A stretch of 64,000 nt of DNA from Propionispira arboris (lineage in GTDB: Bacteria; Bacillota; Negativicutes; Selenomonadales; Selenomonadaceae), in contig NZ_FNZK01000022.1 of assembly GCF_900109225.1 (NCBI RefSeq), forward strand, positions 1 through 64,000, read 5' to 3'. Numbering within the stretch: the first letter of the stretch is position 1; every line of letters starts with the position of its first letter. This document shows, one piece after another, positions 27,853-37,357 of this stretch. The notes under the pieces were generated by a model, which was not told the origin of the DNA, searched no databases, and saw nothing but the letters and a program-made list of their open reading frames with translations. The translations under genes and the position numbers were made by a program.

Positions 27853-29949
27853 TTAAGGACAAAGTGAATCTTTAGTCCAGCCTTTTATTGTTTTTCCGTT
27901 AATCGTAACACCTTCTGTTGCAACACTATATACCCACCCAGCTACTAACCCAGCTGCAGCACCTGCAGCTGTTCCTACGACAGGAACAGCTGAACCTATA
28001 GCAGCACCTGCAACTGCTGTAGCTGTTATTCCGCCTACCCCAAAAGTAACATCCACTGCAGCATCACTGGCAACTTTTCCTGCCCCTTTACCAGCCTTTA
28101 TATTTTCCCTCATATCATTAATAGTGTCATATGCCACTGCACCATAGCCAAGCCTACTCCCCACACTTTTAAAATTCAAGGCATCTGTTACAGCAGTATT
28201 CATTTTAACAAATTTAAATACTTCCGGATATTTAGCAGCGTTACTATAAGCATATCTTGTTCCGCTTATGCCCTCCCCTAATGCCGTGGATTTACGAGCA
28301 CCTTTAACAATTGCATAATCACCTTTTTTCGCGACATTGAACCCTTCTGTTATATAAGCCTTTGAATACTTGAAAACAGTATTTCCACTATATGCTGTTC
28401 CAGCCCCAAAAGTCACCCCAAAAACATCCGGAGTAAAGCCTATTATGATTGGCACACTACCATCTAACGCCTTTACCATATCACTGTTAGTTGTGAAAGT
28501 ATTTAAAAAATTGAAATTTTCTTCAACTAACGGAAACTCCGTTTCATCCGCACATTCAATAATAGTCTTCATACTCGCAAAATGTATTTCATTTTCCATA
28601 GAAAATCCACCCGTTGGTGTGACCATTTTTATTTGATTCGGCGAGCTAAATACGACCTTTGTCTTGGAATCGATAATGATTACTTCTTTCGCTTCGAGCA
28701 CGATTCCTTTGTGACTGGAGATAGTTACACCTTCTTCGTCATCGAAGGTGAGTACTAGGTCATTGCGTCCTGCGGTAAAGTAAATACCGTCTGGTGCGAG
28801 TTTCATTTCTTGCCCATATTCCGTGGCAAGGTAACGGGTACTCGGATCACTGGTCTGTTCACATTCTGCACCATTGGTTCTTACACAGCCAGTAATGATG
28901 GCGTTTTGTTCCATTAGCCCTGGTATGTAGAGACTTGCATTTGTACCGATTTGCGGCATAAGGTACAGCATATCTGTGGTTGGTGGTACAAATGGATACC
29001 AGTAGGCTGTAGCTTCATCTTGTTCTTGGTCAATATTTAGATGCAACTTTATTTCTTGATTTTGCACAGCGAGTACGGTGCCTTCTATGCTGTTGCCTTG
29101 TATTTTTTCGTTGTAGATTGGATTTTGCCGAATTGTTTCCTGTCTTACTAGGGTTGCATTATAAACCAATAGCCCTTTTTTGAGTTCAATCGTCACTTCA
29201 CCGACATACATTTCGTAGTTATGAAAGGTAACTTTATCGCCAAAGGTGAGTTCATCATAGCTTTCGACTTCGAAATAAGTATATTCATTTTCAACAAGAT
29301 TGGGATTATAGTCGTAATCGGTATAATAGGCTTTAATGTCTTTCCCGCTACTGTAGGCAATATCGTCCGGCAGTGTCTTCTCTCCATAAACTTTTGGATA
29401 GCCATAGGCAAAGATTTGATTGTCCATGGTAACATCCGGCACGATGACCGTTTCCTGATAGGAGGCTAATCGTTTGATAAACTGCCAGTCGGTTTCTTGG
29501 TATTGAATAAGGGGACCGTCAATAGTTACTGGATCGGCTGTCAGTTCAAAGCTTTTTTCTGGGTAGTCTTCCATAATTTTAGCTGCTATATCATTATATG
29601 TAAGGCTGGTATCTTGAAAAGAGCGGTTTTTTTGTTCACTGTCAAAAACGGAGGTTTCGGAGAGGAAAAAGGCTGTTATCGTATACAGTCCCGTTCTGAC
29701 GCTGACCTTTACGTTTTTAAGCCGTCCTTTAAATAGCCAGCTTTTAGTTTCACCATCATCGGTATAGACTTTTATCTGGTCTTCGGTTGTTTCTTGCAGA
29801 CCTAACTTACTGGCGTCACTTTCATTTATCAGTGCAGTCAGACGTAATTCAGCATGATTATTTAGTGTTTTCTTTATGGAAAGTTCATAGATTGTCTGGA
29901 TAGTCCATGGACTGGTAATTTTTATTTTGTCATAGGTTATGGCTGACAT
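27853..29949 (-). CDS. VgrG spike with C-terminal effector domain (VgrG-1)
   Basis: A 698-residue protein. Residues 1-320 are gp27/gpD-like (PLIQYQETDWQFIKRLASYQE is the family signature), about 290-400 form the gp5 OB fold (IQGNSIEGTVLAVQNQEIKL, WYPFVPP, MPQIGTNASLYIPG), and about 420-480 give short beta-needle repeats (GVTISSHKGIVLEAKEVIII). The stretch after CADETEFP (residue about 483) is extra: 215 residues ending in a glycine/alanine-rich hydrophobic part (AVAGAAIGSAVPVVGTAAGA), suggesting a membrane-acting toxin. It nearly equals the VgrG at 55621 up to that point. Next to a DUF4280 tip gene and a membrane immunity candidate. Confidence 0.88.
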   Translation of the reverse strand: MSAITYDKIKITSPWTIQTIYELSIKKTLNNHAELRLTALINESDASKLGLQETTEDQIKVYTDDGETKSWLFKGRLKNVKVSVRTGLYTITAFFLSETSVFDSEQKNRSFQDTSLTYNDIAAKIMEDYPEKSFELTADPVTIDGPLIQYQETDWQFIKRLASYQETVIVPDVTMDNQIFAYGYPKVYGEKTLPDDIAYSSGKDIKAYYTDYDYNPNLVENEYTYFEVESYDELTFGDKVTFHNYEMYVGEVTIELKKGLLVYNATLVRQETIRQNPIYNEKIQGNSIEGTVLAVQNQEIKLHLNIDQEQDEATAYWYPFVPPTTDMLYLMPQIGTNASLYIPGLMEQNAIITGCVRTNGAECEQTSDPSTRYLATEYGQEMKLAPDGIYFTAGRNDLVLTFDDEEGVTISSHKGIVLEAKEVIIIDSKTKVVFSSPNQIKMVTPTGGFSMENEIHFASMKTIIECADETEFPLVEENFNFLNTFTTNSDMVKALDGSVPIIIGFTPDVFGVTFGAGTAYSGNTVFKYSKAYITEGFNVAKKGDYAIVKGARKSTALGEGISGTRYAYSNAAKYPEVFKFVKMNTAVTDALNFKSVGSRLGYGAVAYDTINDMRENIKAGKGAGKVASDAAVDVTFGVGGITATAVAGAAIGSAVPVVGTAAGAAAGLVAGWVYSVATEGVTINGKTIKGWTKDSLCP

Positions 29950-29993
29950 TTATGTTCATCACCACTTTTTTCAATATTTAACTTGAAAAGGCA

Positions 29994-30320
29994 TTAACTT
30001 TGCTGCCCATCATCTACGATTGTTATGACACCACCCACGGCACAGCTTAATGTTGATGTCGCTAATAATGCGGGTCTGCCTTTTACTAAGGTAGTTTCTT
30101 TTGCCTTTTCCCACTTGGGAGCTAAAAAAAGGTTACACCTATCAGCAATGCTGCAGTGACCAAAGGGCATAACATTACTGTTCTCAACACGATCATGATC
30201 GTTTAATACCGCTTTTTCATTGACATAGAATCCATGACTTTTTGGCAGGTTGAGTCTACTAGTATCCCTACCTTTATTGCATTTAACCGTTGCACCTCGG
30301 ACCACATATTTTGTATCCAT
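29994..30320 (-). CDS. DUF4280 PAAR-like spike tip
   Basis: A 108-residue protein, DUF4280 by pattern: YVVRGATVKCNKG at the start, PFGHCSIADRCN, WEKAKETTLVKGRPALLATSTLSCAVGGVITI. DUF4280 proteins are the Bacillota counterpart of PAAR tips that sharpen VgrG spikes and carry effectors. Cys at CNKG, GHC, RCN and SCA may hold a metal. Directly upstream of vgrG-1 with a 44-base spacer. Confidence 0.85.
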   Translation of the reverse strand: MDTKYVVRGATVKCNKGRDTSRLNLPKSHGFYVNEKAVLNDHDRVENSNVMPFGHCSIADRCNLFLAPKWEKAKETTLVKGRPALLATSTLSCAVGGVITIVDDGQQS

Positions 30321-30334
30321 TTTGTCCTCTCTTT

Positions 30335-30862
30335 CTATTCATCTAAGTCTACACGGTACATTTTTATACCCCGCATATTCCGTCTCAAAATGCTTTCAGC
30401 CGCATCGAGGCGAACTATAATAATGTTCTCAAATTTATGCTGAACTTTAAAAATAGCATTACGTCCTATCGCAGCTTGTTTGAGCACCAGTTGTTTGACA
30501 CCTCTTTTATCTGGCGTCAATATACTCTTCTCGGACAGGCAGTCTATTGGTGCAAAAATTGGCAAATGATAGGTTTGCTGCAATTTTTGTGCTGAATTAA
30601 ACACGATCACTGTTTTATAATTCAGTGTTGGGGCATACAAAGTAAAGGTTTCTTTGAGTAAGCTAGATACCAAAAACAATTGCCTGTCTAATAGGTCTAT
30701 AAACTCTGGGGTATCCTTGCCAGCTAACTGAAATATGGTTATTTCAGCAATTCTTTGAGCCTCTTCAGGGTTAATATACCGCCAGTCAATTTGTTTTATT
30801 ACGTTAGGAATTACTAGCGCATCAAAGTATTCTGGTTTTTGTTTTATACGAAAATACTCCAT
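30335..30862 (-). CDS. Unknown protein of the injection system (imm11/DUF1629-like?)
   Basis: A 175-residue soluble protein beginning MEYFRIKQKPEYFDALVIPN. The pattern of QLFLVSSLLKETF, NYKTVIVFNSAQKLQQTYHL and AAIGRNAIFKVQHKFENII with LDAAESILRRNMRGI recalls imm11/DUF1629 proteins, but this is a weak memory match. It lies 14 bases before the PAAR-like gene and after another unknown gene. An adaptor or chaperone of spike loading seems possible. Confidence 0.6.
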   Translation of the reverse strand: MEYFRIKQKPEYFDALVIPNVIKQIDWRYINPEEAQRIAEITIFQLAGKDTPEFIDLLDRQLFLVSSLLKETFTLYAPTLNYKTVIVFNSAQKLQQTYHLPIFAPIDCLSEKSILTPDKRGVKQLVLKQAAIGRNAIFKVQHKFENIIIVRLDAAESILRRNMRGIKMYRVDLDE

Positions 30863-30916
30863 GGTATTTGTTCCTTTTCACTTATACTTTTTATTTTTAA
30901 GCAGTCGGCCTAAATT

Positions 30917-31528
30917 TTACATAGCTTTAATCTCTGATTGTTCTTCATATAACAGTATACTTTTATCCATATATTCACCCATTAAGATTTTAAAAGTTGG
31001 AACTTTGCGTAAGTTGGTGTATTCTGGTGTCTTAATAGCTTCTTCAATCACTAACTTAGTACAGAACATCGCGATCTGATGATATTGCTGCGCCATGTCT
31101 AATTTGACCTGTTCTAGATGCTGCGGGTGAACTTTATTCGCATACATACTGGAAGAGCTGACCACCTTAATCAATTGATCCAGCCTAGCTTTTAAGTAAT
31201 CCCAGACAAAGTCGATCTCCCAGCAACTTGTACATTCGGTCCGGTCTAAATAGAATTTTTCATCATAGATATCCAGACGGTATTGCCAGCGATCATCAAG
31301 AATATTGGTTCTGAGGAATGTTAGGCAAAGATAGGCAGCAGAACCTTTTCTGCCATTCTCTTGTTGCTGGCTGGCCTGACGGCATAGTGAGCTGATAACA
31401 GCTGATAAACTTTCCGTTATTTCACCGTGTTTTACGGAAAATTCCCGCTGCATCAGCGGTATATCTTCTTCCAACCAGCCTTCGGTTTGTTTTTTTATAA
31501 ATTCCTGTACCATTTTTTCTTGGATCAT
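30917..31528 (-). CDS. Unknown helical protein of the injection system
   Basis: A 203-residue soluble, mostly helical protein (EFIKKQTEGWLEEDIPLM, ESLSAVISSLCRQASQQQ, then a central FYLDRTECTSCWEIDFVWDY). Its ATG overlaps the spike gene's stop (ATGA), so the two are translationally coupled and likely act together. Family not recognised; a spike-associated chaperone or adaptor would fit. Confidence 0.6.
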   Translation of the reverse strand: MIQEKMVQEFIKKQTEGWLEEDIPLMQREFSVKHGEITESLSAVISSLCRQASQQQENGRKGSAAYLCLTFLRTNILDDRWQYRLDIYDEKFYLDRTECTSCWEIDFVWDYLKARLDQLIKVVSSSSMYANKVHPQHLEQVKLDMAQQYHQIAMFCTKLVIEEAIKTPEYTNLRKVPTFKILMGEYMDKSILLYEEQSEIKAM

Positions 31529-33045
31529 GGCTGTATTTTGACCTTATTCCCTTTGATATTAATATCATTTTGAATGTTGATTTCGCTGCTGCCTTGACTA
31601 AGGCTGATTTCATTTTGACCGGTAACGAGCACTTTGCTGGTTTTACTGGTAATTTCTATATCTTCTTCTGCTTCCAGCGTGATTTTTTTATCGCTTTTGA
31701 TACTCACACCGCCTTCGTCTGTCAGGGTCATGAGAAGATTGCCATTGGCAATCACCTGAATGCCACCGGGCGTGAGGAGGACTTGTTTACCATACACGGT
31801 ACTGAGGATTTTGCTGTTGGGGTCTTGTCTTTCGCCTCGTTTGGAAGGGGTGAGGTTGACAGAGCTAGCGGCCACGGCTTCTGCTTCTTTGCTATTGGAA
31901 AAATAAACCCGGACATTGTCGCCAATCTCCGGCATGCAGTACCAGCCGCTGCCATCAGGGGATGAGTAGATTGTAGTATATGGGTAAAACCAAGTTGCAC
32001 CATCATCCCAGGTATCGTCAATCTCGGTGAGATGGACTTTTACCTGGTCTTTGGTAACTTCTTTTACGATGCCATGCAGGGATATTCCCGCCAGTTTTTT
32101 ATTATATAGGTCATCTTGCATGAGGCCTTGCTTGGTTGCAAGGGTATATGTATTGTTTACCGCACCTTTTTCCATGATCGTCTGGATGTCTTTAACGTAC
32201 CAGGTCAGTCCTAAAAAGGTTACTTTTTGTCCGAGCTGTAGAAGATCCAAGGATTCGGCTTCACAGTAGGTAAAGTCGTTTTCGCTAAAAGCTACGCCGC
32301 TGTTTGTACGATAGTTACTGTTAGAGGTGGCAAAGGCTGCCGTATTTCGATAAATTTGATAGTCTGATACATTAAATGCCGGACCTGCTTCGTCTTCTTG
32401 GGGATCTGGCGGTAATCCGAAATAAACTTTTGGGCTATCAAAGGTTATATCTGGCGTCAACCCAATGTTGAAGTGCGAGGCAAGTCTTTTCAAGAACAGC
32501 CAATCCGTTTCTTGATATTGGATGATAAGGCGTTCGGTGGTTTGTTTATCTTGGTTATCTTCGGCAGTAACCACATCGTCCTTTAAGTTTGGTATGTATT
32601 CACGGGCAAAGGAGTTGATTCGTTCAAAGATATAGCTGTAAGGTTCCCCTTCTCGTTGAAAGGAACGACTGATTTTTTTAACGTCAAGCAGATAGCTGTA
32701 GCTGATGGCTTCTATATCTAAGTGCTTGAACCCGGCTACGGTTCGTTGTTTTATATTGGTCACGACACCTTGAAAGAGGCATTTTTCATTGCCTGCTGCA
32801 TCGAGGTATTTTAAGGCTACTGGTGTATTTTGATTCGTGTTTTGAACATAGTCTTTGTTTTCTTTGTCAGCTATATCGGTCAGTGTACCGCTGATAAAGA
32901 GGTGTGCATGTTCGTTGATGCCCTGCGTGATTTTCATCTTCAAAATATTTTTAAATTCATAAGGGGTAAAGATTAATCGATGCCAGTTGATGGCTTTGCC
33001 TTCGCTAGGCAAGGCTATTTTTGTTTTTTCGTTATCATCAGTCAT
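31525..33045 (-). CDS. VgrG-type spike, core copy (gp27-gp5-needle)
   Basis: A 506-residue spike without toxin extension: gp27-like body (residues 20-320, signature LIIQYQETDWLFLKRLASHF), OB fold (ISLHGIVKEVTKDQVKVHL, MPEIGDNVRVYFSN), and a C-terminal needle of alternating Val/Ile repeats (GVSIKSDKKITLEAEEDIEI ... DINIKGNKVKIQP). It diverges clearly from the effector-linked copies, so I take it as the structural core spike. Its ATG overlaps the preceding adaptor gene's stop. Confidence 0.87.
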   Translation of the reverse strand: MTDDNEKTKIALPSEGKAINWHRLIFTPYEFKNILKMKITQGINEHAHLFISGTLTDIADKENKDYVQNTNQNTPVALKYLDAAGNEKCLFQGVVTNIKQRTVAGFKHLDIEAISYSYLLDVKKISRSFQREGEPYSYIFERINSFAREYIPNLKDDVVTAEDNQDKQTTERLIIQYQETDWLFLKRLASHFNIGLTPDITFDSPKVYFGLPPDPQEDEAGPAFNVSDYQIYRNTAAFATSNSNYRTNSGVAFSENDFTYCEAESLDLLQLGQKVTFLGLTWYVKDIQTIMEKGAVNNTYTLATKQGLMQDDLYNKKLAGISLHGIVKEVTKDQVKVHLTEIDDTWDDGATWFYPYTTIYSSPDGSGWYCMPEIGDNVRVYFSNSKEAEAVAASSVNLTPSKRGERQDPNSKILSTVYGKQVLLTPGGIQVIANGNLLMTLTDEGGVSIKSDKKITLEAEEDIEITSKTSKVLVTGQNEISLSQGSSEINIQNDINIKGNKVKIQP

Positions 33046-33674
33046 TATTTGCCCCTCCTAGTGTCTGGATTTTCAGCAACTGTTTCTGAGGTTTTAGGGC
33101 TTATTCGCATAGATTGCATGATTTGGCGGGCGATTGGTCGCCATGCCCTATGTTGACTATATGGACAGTTAAAGACCCCCATCATTACATTATGATTGAG
33201 TTCTATAAAAAACATAATGTTAAACAATGCATCACCCAAGGTAGGGCTTTTAAATTCAAAAAAGCCCACGGGTTTTTCCTCTATCGTTTCCACACCTTCT
33301 TCGAGAAATAAATAGGAAGGGTTTAATCGTTTAAGAAGATCCTTCATCGCTTCCTTCACTGCTGGAATTTCTTGATCCTTTATGGTCTGGGAAATAAGGT
33401 TCATCGTAATGTTAATACTGCCCATATCGTCCGTTTTGATAATCTGCGGACGATCACTGGAAGGGTATTTTAATCTGGCAAATTCATCTGGCATGTCAAT
33501 AAAATTAGTGGGAATTTGGATTTTCAATGTATCGTCGAAAAAATCCAGCTCTTTAAATTCATAATATTTGTCCATGACCGTGATTCCCTCATAGATATTT
33601 TGACTTTGGATTTTCTCCTGTTCTTCCACCTGATTGATTACATAACGGATTTGTTCATCTGCGTATTCAGTCAT
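33045..33674 (-). CDS. DcrB/DUF1795-like adaptor (Eag-like), copy 1
   Basis: A 209-residue protein. The part from residue 35 (YYEFKELDFFDDTLKIQIPT, NFIDMPDEFARLKYPSSDRP, GSINITMNL, YLFLEEGVETIEEKPVGFFEF, IMFFIELNHNVMMGVFNC, IMQSMRI) follows the DcrB/DUF1795 fold, known in type VI systems as Eag chaperones that hold the membrane segments of effectors until they are loaded on VgrG. The fold match is inferred by eye. A close copy stands at 57288. It sits just before the spike gene. Confidence 0.7.
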   Translation of the reverse strand: MTEYADEQIRYVINQVEEQEKIQSQNIYEGITVMDKYYEFKELDFFDDTLKIQIPTNFIDMPDEFARLKYPSSDRPQIIKTDDMGSINITMNLISQTIKDQEIPAVKEAMKDLLKRLNPSYLFLEEGVETIEEKPVGFFEFKSPTLGDALFNIMFFIELNHNVMMGVFNCPYSQHRAWRPIARQIMQSMRISPKTSETVAENPDTRRGK

Positions 33675-33786
33675 AACCTTTTCATGCTCCTTTGCATACG
33701 TTTACCAAAATTCATCGGTTGCTTGGGCTTATATAGATATCTTGATCTGATTTTCTTCTATATATGGCTATTTCATATTTTTTAAC

Positions 33787-34563
33787 TTAATCAACCAGTA
33801 CCTTGCGGCCGCTGCTTCTTCTTGGGGCAGTGGCCATATTTTTGCCCTGCCGAATATCGCTTAGGATATTGGTCAGGTGACGAAACATGTCCTGATGAGA
33901 GCTGTCGTTTGTCACGAGACCTAATCTGGCTGCGGTGTAGGCGGTAATGAGCATGCGCGCTACGGGTTCACCGCCAGCGCACTGGCTGACAAAGGCATAG
34001 TCAAAAGGCTGCATGAGTTTATTTTCTAATGCTTCTTGGGCAAAGTAGCGAGTGATATGGGGTGATAAGGTTGGTTCATACGGTGCGGCATAAAGCACAT
34101 TAATGGTATTGATGGTGTCGTATTCCGTAGCCAAATCGGCAAAGTTTTGATAGTCGCCCCGTAGTCTGGCTCCTGTTTTTAGTTTGAATCGGCAGAGTTC
34201 TATTTCGTTTTCAGCCAATTGGGTTCCCGGCACCAGCATAATATCCCCCTGCCCAATGACATAGTCTCCATCTGTTTTTTCTTTTTTAAAGTAAATTTTT
34301 AAAATAGCATCCTGCCCCGTGGCCGTATAGGGTATATTGACACTCTCATTCATCATATATATTTTGCCCCGATAGCGAACCATACCAGGCTCGATGGTGA
34401 TCGTATCGCTGTTTATTACCATCTGGCAGCCAGCCAGCAGTCCGTCGGAGTGACCACGATATATTACGTCAACATAATTGCGCGGATAGTCCCGCAGCAG
34501 ATTGAGCATATCGTGTTTTAGCACCCGCCCGGCTGTGAATTTTGGGTATTTATCTATAAACAA
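33787..34563 (-). CDS. Baseplate-like protein, unknown family
   Basis: I start at TTG 34563 (AGGAAGTG before it; MFIDKYPKFTAGRVLKHDML). A longer version from GTG 34614 lacks a ribosome binding site and its first residues lie inside an inverted repeat. The 258-residue protein has a conserved-looking block TAGRVLKHDMLNLLRDYP, then VIYRGHSDGLLAGC, GMVRYRGKIYMM and later beta segments, like attachment or baseplate-peripheral proteins of contractile tails. Position after the Hsp70-like gene and before the spike module supports a baseplate role. Not identified further. Confidence 0.6.
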   Translation of the reverse strand: MFIDKYPKFTAGRVLKHDMLNLLRDYPRNYVDVIYRGHSDGLLAGCQMVINSDTITIEPGMVRYRGKIYMMNESVNIPYTATGQDAILKIYFKKEKTDGDYVIGQGDIMLVPGTQLAENEIELCRFKLKTGARLRGDYQNFADLATEYDTINTINVLYAAPYEPTLSPHITRYFAQEALENKLMQPFDYAFVSQCAGGEPVARMLITAYTAARLGLVTNDSSHQDMFRHLTNILSDIRQGKNMATAPRRSSGRKVLVD

Positions 34564-34580
34564 TGTTACACTTCCTAGCA

Positions 34581-34643
34581 GAGGCTGGTTCCAAACGCCC
34601 TGATGCCATTTCACCTAGCATCGGAGTATATTAGACCAGCCTC
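34581..34643. repeat. Inverted repeat around the start of the baseplate-like gene
   Basis: GAGGCTGGT (34581-34589) and ACCAGCCTC (34635-34643) would pair in the leader RNA and enclose the GTG candidate start at 34614. This supports the downstream TTG start or a translational control. Confidence 0.45.
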
Positions 34644-34687
34644 ATTAAAATATAGTGGCGTGTTGTTTGAAACACGTTATTATTTTT

Positions 34688-37336
34688 TTATTTCAATCCA
34701 TCAAAGAAGTTATTTTCCCATAAATCATTTTCAAATGTAAACACTTCACTGCGGCCTAGATATAGACTGCCGCCTTGTCGTAATACGGGCACTACTTCAA
34801 ACCCCCATTGACTTTCTTTATACCAAACAAAATATTTGATTTCGTTTTCAATAATGTTATCTGTTTCGTCCTGAATAATGTTGTCGCTGTATTTTGCCTG
34901 GATATCTTCATAGGTTACCGGACAAAAATCTTCTCGACGATTTTCATAGACGTAAGTATAGCGCTCTTCGCCTCTGAGATTTTTCAGATGCAGTTTTAAA
35001 GCCACACCTTCCGCAAAGCGGGAAATGTTTCCGCTTAGAGTTTGATCACCGTCTCTAGCAACCAATACTTTTTCTTCACCGATGTGAGTTTCCGCGGTAA
35101 TAATATAAGGCAGAACGGCCGGTCTGTGCCGCATAGTGACTTCCGCATAACCGCCTTTTTTTGCTTTTAGATATTTGATAGCTCCTCGTAGACAGGATAG
35201 TTTGAGTTCCGGTCCATCCGTACCTTCACGTCCGCCAAATTCAATGACACGACCCGGGATAAATTCTTTGAGGGCATCTTGAAATAAGCTGATTTTACAA
35301 GATTGACCGGTTAGTTTTATCACACTATAGTCCATGAGTTGTCCTGTTTCATAGGGTTCTTCAATAAACTTGCGCACAATTTCATAGATATCGGCTTTTA
35401 AGAGCAGACCCACATCATAACGGGTGAAGCTAATAAGCGGTGTATCACGAATGGTCTTTAGCTCGCCTCTTTCTTGCGTGGACATGCGCCAACGACCCGG
35501 ATAGATGAGTTTTTCACCACTTCTCAGCTGCTGTTGTTCTTCGCTGTCGATAACAATACGCTGATAACGATGTCGAGCAAACATTTCTGTTTTAATGTCG
35601 TCGGCCAATTGAAAGAGGAAATAGAAATTGTTTTTCACTTTGAAATATTCTTGGGGACTGCCGCTTTCATAGTTTTTGAAGCGAGTCGGAATAAAGATTT
35701 CGGCTTCTTCATACGCATTGTCCAACATTTTATATACAACGCTGATACCAGCCTGATCCACCTCACGATAGGTGTCACTGTCAAAGGCAGCTAGGATATC
35801 CTGTGCTTTGGCTCCCGTACCAGTCAGTTTTTCCATGAACATCACTTTGATGAGCTGCATAATCCGAAAGGTCAGATTGTTGCCACCAAAGTCAGTATCG
35901 CCATTTTCATAGGTAGTTTCAATATCGATTTTATAGGATACGCGACGGCTTTCGATGCTAAATACGCAGGAAGACAGATCCGTCGTGCCGCCGCCACAGT
36001 CAATAACCAAGGCTTGATGCTCCTCTTTATCAATGTGCCGACCCGTATTCTTTTCTAAAAAACCAGAAATTGTATTAAATAGTACCGCCGCGCCTTCATC
36101 CAGCATATTTTCCGTTTCCAGATTCCAAGCGGACAGGATTTCTCCGAAAAGATCCAAAAAGCGTTGTTTTTCTTTCACCGGCGAGGAGAGATGTAATGTT
36201 GTGAATTTGCATTTAAACCGTTGTTCGGCAATCCTAATAACATATTCCAAAAATACTTTGATGATTTCTTTACGTTTTTTAAATATGCGTCGACCTTTAC
36301 GGTCCGTGATTTCCTCTTGGCGTTCAAAATCACGAATCCAGCGTTTTATATCAAAAAATACACAAAACCCTTCATGGATATAATTGGCTCTAGCCAGCTT
36401 AATAGCTTCATACCCAAACACATAGTCTATATCATCTTCAGCCGTATCCTTGATATTCCATATTCCTACCACGGAAGGAATAAGTGGGGTCAGTATTTCA
36501 CCATCATCCGTATCGCAGAACACTTCTACCAGATTTATGTCTTCCGACTTTAGGAGGTTTTCTTCCGCACCGCCTTTGTCAATAAGACTGTATAGTTCTC
36601 TATCAATGTATAGACCGGCCGTGGTATTGGTTGTACCAAAATCAATAGCTAAAGGCTGCGCGGTTTCGATCGGCTGCTTAATTTCAAAATTTAGAAGCGG
36701 CAGCTTGTAGCATTTCATACTTTGCGGCAGAAGCATGTTTTCATCATTATAGATGTTATACAGGATTTCCGATTCTCGCTTCGCAAAATACAGCAGGCTA
36801 TAATTTTTGTGTTGTGATTCTTTGGCTGGCAGCTTGCCATTACGGACTAAGTAAAATCGACCTGGTTTATTTTTGTCGGCGATTAGATTAAAAATAGCAC
36901 ACAATTCTTTATCACCACTGACCAAGAGAACATTGGATTCTTCCAATATGCTGGGGGCATGAACAACATAGCGATCGTATTTGTCAGTATCTAAACCTTC
37001 ATATATCACAATTCTGGAAGGATTTTGGATGGACTTGTTGTTTTCTAGAAAAATATCAATATGCTTCGTAATTTTTTCTAGTCGTTCTTGTCCAGTGAGC
37101 AGGTATTCTGTAATCAACATATTTTCGGTGGCACCCCGATAGCGCATGATAAGTTCAATTAATTCATAGCGATCCAAGGTTCCCAGCATGCTTTCTACCA
37201 GTTTCTCTTTGATACAAATTTCTCGGAGCTGATGCGTGGTCATCAGTTCCAGTTCCCTGCGTATATATTGCTTGTTAGGCAGAGGTTTTGATACTTTTTC
37301 GTTGTTTTTATATAGTTTATAGGTATAGCTTGCCAT
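34688..37336 (-). CDS. Hsp70/actin-like ATPase of the injection system
   Basis: An 882-residue protein. Residues about 30-70 look like a small SAP/Rho-N-type helix pair (LMTTHQLREICIKEKL, LDRYELIELIMRYRG). From residue 228 an Hsp70-type ATPase domain begins: PLAIDFGTTNTTAGLYID (phosphate 1), ALVIDCGGGTTDLSSC near 443 (phosphate 2), and VIKLTGQSCKISLFQDALKE (adenosine loop). The C-terminal 150 residues differ from DnaK and have no typical substrate domain. It sits among baseplate genes and shares the operon with a DnaJ-domain gene, hinting at a dedicated chaperone pair for assembly or recycling of the machine. Confidence 0.85.
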   Translation of the reverse strand: MASYTYKLYKNNEKVSKPLPNKQYIRRELELMTTHQLREICIKEKLVESMLGTLDRYELIELIMRYRGATENMLITEYLLTGQERLEKITKHIDIFLENNKSIQNPSRIVIYEGLDTDKYDRYVVHAPSILEESNVLLVSGDKELCAIFNLIADKNKPGRFYLVRNGKLPAKESQHKNYSLLYFAKRESEILYNIYNDENMLLPQSMKCYKLPLLNFEIKQPIETAQPLAIDFGTTNTTAGLYIDRELYSLIDKGGAEENLLKSEDINLVEVFCDTDDGEILTPLIPSVVGIWNIKDTAEDDIDYVFGYEAIKLARANYIHEGFCVFFDIKRWIRDFERQEEITDRKGRRIFKKRKEIIKVFLEYVIRIAEQRFKCKFTTLHLSSPVKEKQRFLDLFGEILSAWNLETENMLDEGAAVLFNTISGFLEKNTGRHIDKEEHQALVIDCGGGTTDLSSCVFSIESRRVSYKIDIETTYENGDTDFGGNNLTFRIMQLIKVMFMEKLTGTGAKAQDILAAFDSDTYREVDQAGISVVYKMLDNAYEEAEIFIPTRFKNYESGSPQEYFKVKNNFYFLFQLADDIKTEMFARHRYQRIVIDSEEQQQLRSGEKLIYPGRWRMSTQERGELKTIRDTPLISFTRYDVGLLLKADIYEIVRKFIEEPYETGQLMDYSVIKLTGQSCKISLFQDALKEFIPGRVIEFGGREGTDGPELKLSCLRGAIKYLKAKKGGYAEVTMRHRPAVLPYIITAETHIGEEKVLVARDGDQTLSGNISRFAEGVALKLHLKNLRGEERYTYVYENRREDFCPVTYEDIQAKYSDNIIQDETDNIIENEIKYFVWYKESQWGFEVVPVLRQGGSLYLGRSEVFTFENDLWENNFFDGLK

Positions 37337-37357
37337 GGTCTTCTCCCTTACTCTTGG

